Below are positions 50,754 to 58,254 of a DNA stretch of 64,000 nucleotides, in pieces. Position numbers and translations under genes: made by a program. Location: positions 986,695-1,050,694 of the forward strand of contig NC_009051.1 of NCBI RefSeq assembly GCF_000015825.1, given 5' to 3'. Under the pieces are notes generated by a model that was not told the DNA's origin, searched no databases, and saw only the letters and a list, made by a program, of their open reading frames with translations. The DNA is from Methanoculleus marisnigri JR1 (GTDB taxonomy: Archaea > Halobacteriota > Methanomicrobia > Methanomicrobiales > Methanoculleaceae). Position 1 is the first letter of the stretch. Each line of letters opens with the position of its first letter.

Positions 50754-52328
50754 TCAGGGCCGGCCCGCGCTGTACGAGAGCAGGGTCTTTCCTGCATCAT
50801 CCAGGAGATCGAGCCGATCCCCGTCGATATGGTAGCCTGCAACCGAGGTGAGGAGGTTGAGGTACCGGGTCTCCTGGTTCATGAGGCCTTCCGGCTCGCC
50901 GCAGTGCATCTTCGTGCTGATCGGCGGTTCGATGGTGAGGTTCGTGCCGTCGAGCTGGTAGCCGGCCCCGTAGGAGTTGCACCCGGCGCTGCCGGTGACG
51001 TTTCCGTCAGGGTCGAAGACCGCCGTGATCGTGGTCCCGACGATCACCGAGGAGACCGTCTCCCCGCCGGGGCTGCTGAAGGACTCAAGCGTCCACTCCG
51101 TTCCGGCGAGCGGTGCCGGCGTGACCTCCGGTGCCTGCACGAAGAAGAGCAGGTCGGTGCCCTCCGCGTCCGTGAGGATCAGGCGGTCGCCCTCCGTCCG
51201 GTAGGAGGAGACGTTCGCGAGGAGGCCCATGAACGCCGCTTCCTGCTCCATGACCCCCGGCGTCTCGCAGTACATCAAAGTGCTGTAGAGCGAGGAGACC
51301 GTGAGGTCTGCGCCGTCGAGGCTGTACTGGCCGCCGTAGTGGTTGCACCCGGCGTTGCCGGTGACATTTCCGTCGTCAAAGTTTGCGGTGATCGTCGTGC
51401 CGGCGATCACCGAGGAGACTGCGTCTCCGTTGGCGCTGTAGGACTCAAGCACCCAGTCCGTTCCGACGAGCGGGAGGTCGGGCGTTTGTGCGGCTTTCTC
51501 GAAGACCAGCAGGTCGCCGCCCTCGCTGTCGGCGAGGATCAGCAGGTTGTCTTCCATCCGGTAGGAGGCGACTTCCGTGAGGAGCGCAAGGTAGCGGTCC
51601 TCCTGGTCCATGATGCCTTCAGGCTCGCTGCAGTACATCTCGGTCCGTATGGCCGGCTCGATGGTGAGCGCTGCGCCGTCCACGGTGTAGTCTGCGCTGT
51701 AGTGGTTGCACCCGGCCGATCCGCCGAGGCTCCCCTCTGCGCTGAAGGTCACCGTCACGCCCGTGCCGTCAAGAACCGGTGTCTGGGTGCCGTTCTCCCC
51801 GGCGAGGCTCGTGAGCGTCCACCAGGTGTTTCCCGCGAGTCCCGTGGACTCGTCTCCCTTCACGAAGACAAGCACGTCGGTGCCTTCCGCGTCGGTGATG
51901 ATGAGCCGGTCGTTCTCGATCCGGCATCCGGCCGCCGAGCCGAGGAGATCGATGAACCGCGACTCCTGGTCCATGATGCCTTCGGGCTCCAGACAGAGTT
52001 TCAGTGTCTGGGCAATCGAGGAGATTGAGAGGCTCGTGCCGTCGATCTGGTAGTCCCCGCCGTAGCCGTTGCACCCGGCCGAGCCGGTGACCTTTCCATC
52101 AGGGCCGAAGGCCGCCGTGACCTCCGTTCCCGGCAGAACCCCGACGAGCGTGCCGTTCTCATCGAGGAACGAATCCAATGTCCAGGAAGTTCCGGCAAGC
52201 CCGACGGCCGTTCCCGGCGTCGACGTGCCCCCTGTGCACCCCGCGGTGACGATGCACGCCACGACGATGACAATGAGCGATGCCGTCGCGAGGATGAAGT
52301 TCCTGTTCCTTCTTCTGTTCGGTGCCAT
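50754..52328 (-). CDS. Lipoprotein with four META domains
   Basis: The 524-residue protein has a signal peptide and lipobox VTAGC (C31, followed by TGGTST). It then has four META domains in tandem (starts LAGTSWTLDSF, LAGNTWWTLTS, LVGTDWVLESY, LAGTEWTLESF; each with a GSAGCN or GNAGCN block). Methanomicrobia often encode such surface proteins; HslJ-type domains in bacteria relate to heat-induced outer-membrane function. ATG 52328 was chosen because the signal peptide starts there. The 216-bp gap to the two-domain paralog holds nothing clear. Confidence 0.88.
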   Translation of the reverse strand: MAPNRRRNRNFILATASLIVIVVACIVTAGCTGGTSTPGTAVGLAGTSWTLDSFLDENGTLVGVLPGTEVTAAFGPDGKVTGSAGCNGYGGDYQIDGTSLSISSIAQTLKLCLEPEGIMDQESRFIDLLGSAAGCRIENDRLIITDAEGTDVLVFVKGDESTGLAGNTWWTLTSLAGENGTQTPVLDGTGVTVTFSAEGSLGGSAGCNHYSADYTVDGAALTIEPAIRTEMYCSEPEGIMDQEDRYLALLTEVASYRMEDNLLILADSEGGDLLVFEKAAQTPDLPLVGTDWVLESYSANGDAVSSVIAGTTITANFDDGNVTGNAGCNHYGGQYSLDGADLTVSSLYSTLMYCETPGVMEQEAAFMGLLANVSSYRTEGDRLILTDAEGTDLLFFVQAPEVTPAPLAGTEWTLESFSSPGGETVSSVIVGTTITAVFDPDGNVTGSAGCNSYGAGYQLDGTNLTIEPPISTKMHCGEPEGLMNQETRYLNLLTSVAGYHIDGDRLDLLDDAGKTLLSYSAGRP

Positions 52329-52353
52329 ACAACTGCATATGGGCGGGATTGGG

Positions 52354-52362
52354 TGATAAATG
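52354..52362 (-). promoter_or_regulatory. Candidate TATA box for the four-META gene
   Basis: The minus strand reads TTTATCACC about 26-34 bases upstream of the ATG at 52328, in the correct position for a leaderless archaeal transcript. Confidence 0.45.
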
Positions 52363-52538
52363 AATGGTAGGCTACGAAAAAAATCGAACCTATACATGGG
52401 TGGTTTTTCGAATCTGGCGATTATACGTTTTATCCGGGTGCGGTTATCTTACGCTGCCGGACGGCGGAAAGCGGGCCGTTCCTCCGGTGTCGTGGCGTTC
52501 CGGCATCTCTCGCCGGGCACGTTCCTGTACATGCGGGG

Positions 52539-52548
52539 GTTTTTATCC
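52539..52548 (+). promoter_or_regulatory. Candidate TATA box for the phosphoglycerate mutase gene
   Basis: GTTTTTATCC lies 18-42 bases upstream of the candidate ATGs (52566, 52575, 52590), favouring a short leader. Confidence 0.45.
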
Positions 52549-52565
52549 GGCCAGTTCCATACCGG

Positions 52566-53330
52566 ATGCGGGAGATGGATGCTGTGGCAATGTTGATCCT
52601 TCTGCGACACGGCGAGAGCACCTGGAACAGGGAGAACCGGTTCACGGGCTGGACCGACGTGGACCTCTCTCCGCAGGGTGTAAAAGAAGCTCATAAGGCG
52701 GCGGAACTCCTCAGGGACGGCGGGTACACGTTCGGCGTCGCCTATACCTCCGTCCTGAAGCGGGCGATCCGGACGCTCTGGATCGTGATGGACGACCTCG
52801 ATCTCATGTACGTTCCCGTGCACCGGTCGTGGCGGCTGAACGAGAAGGGTTACGGCGTCCTGCAGGGTTTGAACAAGCAGGAGACCGCGGAGAAGTACGG
52901 TGCGAAGCAGGTGCATCTCTGGCGCCGGGCATACGACGTGCGGCCGCCGCCGCTCGCGTGGGACGATCCGAGGCACCCGCGGTTCGACCCCCGCTACGCG
53001 GATCTCGACCAGGAGACCCTCCCTGCGACCGAGTCCCTGCACGACACGCTCGAGCGGGTGCTCCCCTACTGGGAGAGCCATATCACCGAAGATCTCCGGC
53101 GGGGCAAACCCGTCCTGGTCTCCGCCCACGGGAACAGTCTCCGGGCTCTGGTCAAGCACCTGGACAATGTTCCCGACGACGAGATCGCGGGGCTCAACAT
53201 TCCTACCGGCTACCCGCTCGTCTACGAACTGGACGAGGACCTGAAGGCCGTGAAGCACTACTACCTCGGCGACCCGGAGGAGATCGCGGCGGCCGCCCGG
53301 GGCGTCGCCCGGCAGGCAGGGCCGGGATAA
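52566..53330 (+). CDS. gpmA: 2,3-bisphosphoglycerate-dependent phosphoglycerate mutase
   Basis: The 254-residue protein (from the first ATG) has the dPGM phosphohistidine motif [20 protein letters not shown], the SVLKRAIRT block, and [18 protein letters not shown]. It interconverts 2- and 3-phosphoglycerate using a phosphohistidine. Most archaea use the cofactor-independent enzyme, so this bacterial-type gene may have been acquired. Starts at 52575 and 52590 are alternatives; the family N terminus matches the 52590 start (MLILLRHGE). No RBS decides. Confidence 0.92.
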   Translation: MREMDAVAMLILLRHGESTWNRENRFTGWTDVDLSPQGVKEAHKAAELLRDGGYTFGVAYTSVLKRAIRTLWIVMDDLDLMYVPVHRSWRLNEKGYGVLQGLNKQETAEKYGAKQVHLWRRAYDVRPPPLAWDDPRHPRFDPRYADLDQETLPATESLHDTLERVLPYWESHITEDLRRGKPVLVSAHGNSLRALVKHLDNVPDDEIAGLNIPTGYPLVYELDEDLKAVKHYYLGDPEEIAAAARGVARQAGPG

Positions 53331-53381
53331 CCGGGGCTGGTCTCCCGGCCTTTCCCCGATACATCCCTTCGTTTACCTCCC

Positions 53382-53461
53382 TGTAACACAATCGTAACAC
53401 CGTTCCTGCTATTGTTACAGATCTGTAACATCTTTTGCCCGCCTGTAACAAAACTGTAACA
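53382..53461. promoter_or_regulatory. Array of three phased TGTWACA dyads upstream of a small DNA-binding-like gene
   Basis: Six TGTAACA-type heptamers lie at 53382, 53393 (CGTAACA), 53413 (inverted), 53424, 53444 and 53455. They form three pairs with 11-bp spacing, repeating every 31 bp (53382/53413/53444 and 53393/53424/53455). The central pair, TGTTACAGATCTGTAACA, is a perfect palindrome. The last copy runs into AATTAAATCC, a TATA-like stretch (53461-53470), and the small gene begins at 53492. This looks like an operator array for an autoregulated gene. Confidence 0.82.
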
Positions 53462-53491
53462 ATTAAATCCCCGCCCGGTAAACATCATTCT

Positions 53492-53689
53492 ATGTCCAGG
53501 GTTGTCCGGGTTGACGAGGAGGCGCTGGAGGTCGCCCTGCAGTACGGGAAGAACCTCTCGGCCGGGATCATGAAGATGGAAGAGATGCTCAAAAAACAGG
53601 AGAAGGCCAGGCGCGACTATACCAATATCGAGGAGATGGTCCGCCGGGCGGTCAGGGAAGAACTCGATATGCTGACGGCCAGGTACTGA
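53492..53689 (+). CDS. Small predicted DNA-binding protein (ribbon-helix-helix-like)
   Basis: The 65-residue protein reads MSRVVRVDEEALEVALQYGK and then LSAGIMKMEEMLKKQEKARR, a beta-strand followed by helices as in ribbon-helix-helix DNA-binding proteins or antitoxins, with a coiled tail (TNIEEMVRRAVREELDML). The fold call rests on pattern only. The TGTWACA array just upstream makes it the obvious candidate to bind there. No toxin gene is adjacent; the gap after it is a mosaic element. Autoregulation is an inference. Confidence 0.65.
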   Translation: MSRVVRVDEEALEVALQYGKNLSAGIMKMEEMLKKQEKARRDYTNIEEMVRRAVREELDMLTARY

Positions 53690-53846
53690 GTGGATGGGCT
53701 GAGCCCGGGGCAGATGATGCCGGGGGGCACTCTTGCCCTGAGTGTGTGGCTCGGAGAAGACCTCCTGAGAGAGTTGTTGTTGCTATAGGGTCTGGCACCA
53801 ACTAGAAGAGGACAAGGACAGACACGATCCAGTTTTCCCCGCAATA

Positions 53847-53966
53847 CGGGTGCAGTGGACCGTGGTGGCTATCGCCAAGCGGGGGGTGGGGACAGGGGAG
53901 GGGGGAGCATCCCCCTCCCCTGAAACCCCTCCCCCAAACGCGATATTCGATGGAAATCCGTGCTCT
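53847..53966. repeat. Dispersed mosaic element
   Basis: In the 340-bp gap between the small gene and malQ, this copy starts TGCAGTGGACCGTGGTGGC with TATCGCC, passes GGGGACAGGGGAGGGGGGAG and CATCCCCCTCCCCTG, and ends GCGATATTCGATGG then AAATCCGTGCTCTGG. It closely matches the copies at 39409 (inverted) and 59396 (inverted). Nothing else is seen in the gap. Confidence 0.8.
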
Positions 53967-54029
53967 GGAGCGATTCTAGACGAGGTCATCTAGAAGATCG
54001 TCCAGCGTAAAGATTCCAAGACCACCAAT

Positions 54030-55529
54030 TCACCCCCGTCCGGTGAGTTCCGTAAGCCCCCTGAGCCACTCGAACGGCGCACCGGCGAACTCCTCCGGCG
54101 TCATCCGCCACACCCAGTTCCCCGTGGTGGTCGAGGGGTAGTTCATCCGTGCCGCGGCACCGAGGCCGAGGACGTCCTGCATCGGGACGATGCACGCCCG
54201 GGCGACCGAGGTCATCGCCAGCCGGACGAGCTCCCGGTGAACCTCGTCCGCCGCCACCTCCCGCCCGATATAGGTGAAGAACCTCTCCTTATCCTCCTCC
54301 GACGCCTCCTCCTCGAACCATCCCCGTGCGGTGTTGTTGTCGTGCGTCCCCGTGTAGCAGATGAGGTTATGGACGTAGTTGTGCGGGATATGGGGGGTTC
54401 TTGCGATCCCCTCGCCGAACGCGAAGAGGAGGATCTTCATCCCCGGGAAGTCGAACCGGTCGAGGAGGGCCTGGACGGCGGGGGTGTTCGCCCCCAGGTC
54501 TTCGGCGACGATAGGAAAGCAGGGGTGCTTTCGGGCGAGCGCCTCGAAGAAGTCTTCTCCCGGCCCGTCGACCCAGGTGCCGCGCTCGGCCGTCGCGTCG
54601 CCCGCCGGAACCTCGTAGTAGTCGGCGAATGCCCGGAAGTGGTCGATCCGGAAGAGGTCGTAGAGTTCGGCGGACCGGGCGATCCGGCCCGCCCACCAGT
54701 CGTAACCGCGCTCCCGGAGTGCGGCCCAGTCGTAGACCGGGTTCCCCCAGAGCTGCCCGGTCCTGCTGAAGATATCTGGCGGCACCCCCGCCACCACGGT
54801 CGGGCGGAGGTCTTCGTCCAGTTTGAAGATCCCGGGGTGCGCCCAGACGTCGACGCTGTCATACGCGACGTAGATCGGGATGTCGCCGATGACCTGGATG
54901 CCCCGTTCGGTGCAGTAGCGCCGGAGGGCCGACCACTGGCGGGCGGCGATGTACTGGAGGAACTTCTCTTTTCGTATCCGGTCGTCGAGCAGTTCGCGCA
55001 TCTCTTTGAGGGCTCCCGTTTCCCTTGCCCGGATATCCTCCGGCCACCGGTTCCACGCCTGCCCGCGGAAATGGCCTTTTAACGCGACGAAGAGCGCGTG
55101 GTCGTCGAGCCACCATCCCGTGCCGTCGCAGAACGTCTCGAACCTGCGATCCGGCCCGGAGTGGCGGAACCGCTCGTAGGCAGCCGCGAACAGCCGTTCC
55201 CGGTACCATGCGGCCGCCTCGTACGCCGCCCGCTCCTCCGGGAACCCGGGCGCCGGCTCCAGTTCGCTCTTCCTGAGATAGCCTTCCCGGACGAGCATCT
55301 CGGGGCTGATGAGGAGGATGTTTGCGGCGAACGCCGACGGGCTCGAGTAGGGGGAGTGGGCGTATGCCGTCTCTGTCGGGTTGAGCGGCAGGATCTGCCA
55401 GTAGTGCTGCCGGCCCCGCTCAAGCGCATCGACGAACCGGTATGCCGCCGGACCGAAATCGCCGACGCCGTACGGTGACGGCAGGGACGTGATATGCAGG
55501 AGTATGCCGCTCCCCCGTGTCTGAATCAT
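54030..55529 (-). CDS. malQ: 4-alpha-glucanotransferase (amylomaltase)
   Basis: The 499-residue GH77 protein begins SGILLHITSLPSPYGVGDFG and has the family blocks YWQILPLNPT, SPYSSPSAFA, the catalytic-region FRIDHFRAFADYYEVPAGDA, EDLGANTPAVQALLDRF and YTGTHDNNTARGWF. It transfers maltosyl or longer units between alpha-glucans, serving glycogen turnover. ATG 55529 was chosen because MIQTRGSGILLH is the usual start. It is read alone, convergent with the small gene. Confidence 0.95.
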   Translation of the reverse strand: MIQTRGSGILLHITSLPSPYGVGDFGPAAYRFVDALERGRQHYWQILPLNPTETAYAHSPYSSPSAFAANILLISPEMLVREGYLRKSELEPAPGFPEERAAYEAAAWYRERLFAAAYERFRHSGPDRRFETFCDGTGWWLDDHALFVALKGHFRGQAWNRWPEDIRARETGALKEMRELLDDRIRKEKFLQYIAARQWSALRRYCTERGIQVIGDIPIYVAYDSVDVWAHPGIFKLDEDLRPTVVAGVPPDIFSRTGQLWGNPVYDWAALRERGYDWWAGRIARSAELYDLFRIDHFRAFADYYEVPAGDATAERGTWVDGPGEDFFEALARKHPCFPIVAEDLGANTPAVQALLDRFDFPGMKILLFAFGEGIARTPHIPHNYVHNLICYTGTHDNNTARGWFEEEASEEDKERFFTYIGREVAADEVHRELVRLAMTSVARACIVPMQDVLGLGAAARMNYPSTTTGNWVWRMTPEEFAGAPFEWLRGLTELTGRG

Positions 55530-55631
55530 ACATCTTCTCCCGATAACTCGCCCTTCTGGGGCGGTCTCCACTTATAGCCTTATCCCGCCCGGGGAGTACG
55601 GTCAAATAGATCGCGCTCCATAGGGGCCGGA

Positions 55632-55850
55632 ATGGAGGTGATCGAGACGGCGTTACCAACCGCCATGACCAACTCCCGCATCCACGAGTACCTCCGCGAA
55701 GCCCCGTACCCGGCGACCCGGCAGGCTCTGGTCGACCGTGCCCGTAAGACCGGTGCACCGGGCGATATCCTGCGGGCGCTCGAACGGCTGCCGGAGAGGT
55801 TGTATGCGAGCCCGGACGCCGTGATCGAGACCATCGGGATGCTGGTGTGA
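55632..55850 (+). CDS. DUF2795 family small protein
   Basis: The 72-residue protein follows the DUF2795 pattern: IHEYLREAPYPATRQALVDR, ARKTGAPGDILRALERLPE, RLYASPDAVIETIG. DUF2795 proteins are small, helical and of unknown role. The gap to the convergent TIGR04255-like gene is only 24 bases and has no mosaic element. Confidence 0.75.
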   Translation: MEVIETALPTAMTNSRIHEYLREAPYPATRQALVDRARKTGAPGDILRALERLPERLYASPDAVIETIGMLV

Positions 55851-55874
55851 GGGTATGCCGTCCCCCGCCGGAGA

Positions 55875-56648
55875 TCACCGTGCCGCTGCGGTCGTCGTCG
55901 CCTCCTCCCGGATGGTGAAGAGGTCGCGGAGAGCGTCCCTGATGCAGGCCTCGAAGATGTCGCGCACGTGGGTGTGGGCGATCTCGAGCCAGTCGGCCAC
56001 CCCGTCGGTGGGGATGTTCTGTCCTTCCGTCAGGTAGTAGTCGATATTGAGGAGGAACGCGTTGTGTTCCGTCGATTCGGGGACGGCGTCGGTGAGTTCC
56101 ACCCGGCAGTTGTCGCGGTCGTCGTGGAACGAGAACTCGCACCCGGTGATGAACCCTGCCGGCACCTGCGGGAGTTCCGGCGGGAGGGTGGGGTAGAAGG
56201 CGAAGTAGTCCGAGAGCGTCACCTCCCGCTCCGGGATCTCGATGAAGTTGACGTAGCGCAGGTTCATGGTGCCGATGGCGTCGGTGCCGATGACCTCCCG
56301 GAACCGGTCGAACGCCCCGTGGATCTGCTCCGAGAAGGCTTCCCAGTGGACGTAGGGTTTCTGGCAGCTCACCGAGAGCAGGCGGGGCCCGACCTGGACG
56401 GCGCAACCCTCGTCCTCGGCGAGGAATATCGAGCGTTCGGCGACGAGGAGTTCCTCGCGGAGCCCTTCCGGACCGAGGAGCATCACCACCTCGCGCACGT
56501 AGCGCTGGTCTCTCTTCGGGTAGGTGTCCTTTAAGTGACTGTAGAGTATCCCCGGATAGGTCAGGTCCCAGGGGGTGTCCTCGGGGAACCGGAACTCGCA
56601 TATCACTTCGGCGGCGGGGGGGTTGACATACTTCCTTACCTCTGCCAT
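55875..56648 (-). CDS. TIGR04255 family protein
   Basis: The 257-residue protein matches the sporadically distributed TIGR04255 family: an N-terminal VICEFRFPEDTPWDL, a central EEHAFL-like block EDEGCAVQVGPRLLSVSC, and RFREVIGTDAIGTMNLRYVN, then the C-terminal HNAFLLNIDYYLTEG and WLEIAHTHVRDIFEACI. Family members are patchily distributed and often near mobile or defence genes; function is unknown. ATG 56648 was chosen as the family-like start MAEVRKYVNPP. Confidence 0.78.
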   Translation of the reverse strand: MAEVRKYVNPPAAEVICEFRFPEDTPWDLTYPGILYSHLKDTYPKRDQRYVREVVMLLGPEGLREELLVAERSIFLAEDEGCAVQVGPRLLSVSCQKPYVHWEAFSEQIHGAFDRFREVIGTDAIGTMNLRYVNFIEIPEREVTLSDYFAFYPTLPPELPQVPAGFITGCEFSFHDDRDNCRVELTDAVPESTEHNAFLLNIDYYLTEGQNIPTDGVADWLEIAHTHVRDIFEACIRDALRDLFTIREEATTTAAAR

Positions 56649-56730
56649 ATTCTTCTCCCTCAGGGGTGCTGGATGGAGGGAGACTACTTTAAGGTGACTG
56701 CCCGGCGGCAAAGGCCGGGCACCATCACGA

Positions 56731-56740
56731 TGCTTTATCT
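56731..56740 (+). promoter_or_regulatory. Candidate TATA box for the dolichol-kinase-like gene
   Basis: TGCTTTATCT lies ~24 bases upstream of ATG 56764, consistent with a nearly leaderless transcript. Confidence 0.5.
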
Positions 56741-56763
56741 CTCCGGGCCGCTATCCGGGTGTG

Positions 56764-57327
56764 ATGGGCGAGACGTTCCGCCAGACGGTTCACCTGCTCA
56801 TGGGGGTCCTCAGCGCCGCGATAATTCTCCGCCTGGACGACCGGTGGGCGTTCATCTTCGTGAGCGCCGCTCTTGCTCTCCAGTTCCTCCTCTGCGACGC
56901 CTTCACCCGCGGCTACGACGTCCCGGTCCTCTCGCGGGTGATGGACGAGTCGGAACGCACCGGGAAGGTGCCGCTCAAGGGCGGGATCGCCTACGCCGCC
57001 GGGGCGCTCTTCTGCCTCGCGGTCTTCGGCCGCGAGTATACCGCGGTCGGCCTCGTCACGGTCGGGGTGCTCGACAGCGTTTCAACGCTCGCCGGGCTGC
57101 GGTTCGGGCGGCATACCCTCGTCGGGAAGAAATCGCTCGAGGGGACGGTTGCCGGGGCGGCGGCGGCCGCTCTTGCCCTCGCCTTCCTGATCCCCTGGTG
57201 GGTGGCCGTGGTTGTGGCGGGGGTCGCCGGCGTCATCGAGGCCTGCTTCCCGCTCGACGACAACGTGGCGATTCAGGTGGGGGTGTGCGTGGTGCTGGCG
57301 CTTATGGGGGTCGGGGCGGGGTTGTGA
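56764..57327 (+). CDS. Dolichol/polyprenol kinase-like membrane protein (CTP-dependent)
   Basis: The 187-residue membrane protein has several hydrophobic segments and the late block LVTVGVLDSVSTLAGLRFGR, HTLVGKKSLEGTVAGAAAAA. This is the CTP-binding signature of the SEC59/VTE5-type dolichol, phytol or diacylglycerol kinases. It could phosphorylate a polyprenol for N-glycan carriers or salvage an isoprenoid. GTG 56761 is an alternative start one codon upstream. Confidence 0.8.
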   Translation: MGETFRQTVHLLMGVLSAAIILRLDDRWAFIFVSAALALQFLLCDAFTRGYDVPVLSRVMDESERTGKVPLKGGIAYAAGALFCLAVFGREYTAVGLVTVGVLDSVSTLAGLRFGRHTLVGKKSLEGTVAGAAAAALALAFLIPWWVAVVVAGVAGVIEACFPLDDNVAIQVGVCVVLALMGVGAGL

Positions 57328-57409
57328 CAGAAGAGTCTCGAGTGCTGGATTTGCGGAGTGCAGGTGTTCGACTGAGGATGGCAGAACAAGTTGGTGTGAT
57401 GCAAAAGCC

Positions 57410-57760
57410 CCGTGCTCTGGACCGTGGTGGCTATCCCCGAGAGGGGGGTGGGGACAATGGGGAGTGCGAACGGAGTGAGCATGAGAAACTCGAAGAGTTT
57501 CGAGGGGGGAATACTCCCCCCTCCCCACCTGACGGTGGTCGAGCTCCGGGCGTTCGCACCTTCGGTGCTCATGCTCCCGCTCTGGCGACCGGTCGCATTC
57601 CGCCCATCGCACTCCCCGTCAGCCCCTCAAAGAACTTCGTTCTTCTCATGCTCCTGCCCTTCGGCCAGTCGCACTCCCCGCGTGGCGATAAGCGACGTTC
57701 CGGCAGGAACGGAGCTGGAGCACCGAAGGTGCGATATCCATGGGAAACCCGTACACGGGC
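57410..57760. repeat. Mini-hairpin mosaic element
   Basis: In the 513-bp gap between the dolichol-kinase-like and GtrA-like genes. It starts CCGTGCTCTGGACCGTGGTG with CTATCCCC, contains GAAACTC GAA GAGTTTC, the GCACC TTC GGTGC hairpin and GAAC TTC GTTC, then CTCCTGCCCTTCGGCCAGTC (shared with the 49-bp tandem array). It ends GCGATATCCATGGGAAA with CCGTACACGG. It is largely the inverse of the copy at 59396. Confidence 0.78.
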
Positions 57761-57840
57761 AGGTGCGGCAAAAAGAAAGGAGCATGAACCCTCAGCACTA
57801 TCTTACTAAATCGCGCTGAGCCCTGTCGATCCTCTCCCCT

Positions 57841-58209
57841 TCAGTGCTTCACACCCCGCTTCTTGAGTTCCTCCGACTTCTTCTTCGAGCACTCTTCGCA
57901 CCGAAACTCGGGCGCCGGATCGTTCGATTTATCGTAGTTCTCTGCCCGGACCAGGCGGTAGCCCCGGGCGACCTTCCCGCAGTCCACGCACCGGACCTTC
58001 TCTTTGACCTCCCACTGGGCGGCGAGCGCCTCGGAGGTGAAGATGAACCGGTCGACCCAGAAGAAGATGAGGCCGCCGATGAGGTTTGCGACGACGGTGG
58101 CGGCGAGCGCCCCGAGGCCCGCGAGCCAGTAGAGCACCACGGCGAGGATGGGCGTCGAGAGCTGCCACCGGACGAGATACAGGCCGTATCGCTTAAAATT
58201 TACTTCCAC
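57841..58209 (-). CDS. GtrA-like membrane domain with C-terminal zinc ribbon
   Basis: The 122-residue protein has two transmembrane segments (YGLYLVRWQLSTPILAVVLY and ALAATVVANLIGGLIFFW) with the GtrA-like VANLIGGLIFFWVDRFIFTS end. A soluble tail carries two zinc CxxC pairs (C74, C77; C104, C107). It is shorter than full four-helix GtrA proteins. The function of this small fusion is unknown. It lies 45 bases downstream of the trm-G10 gene on the same strand. Confidence 0.72.
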   Translation of the reverse strand: MEVNFKRYGLYLVRWQLSTPILAVVLYWLAGLGALAATVVANLIGGLIFFWVDRFIFTSEALAAQWEVKEKVRCVDCGKVARGYRLVRAENYDKSNDPAPEFRCEECSKKKSEELKKRGVKH

Positions 58210-58254
58210 GTATAAAATTCGGCGGGCGACCTCATAAAACCGGGGTCGGCACCG

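Noticed and set aside
53690-54029. Toxin gene paired with the small ribbon-helix-helix-like gene
   Set aside because: The downstream gap holds only a mosaic element and no coding signal.
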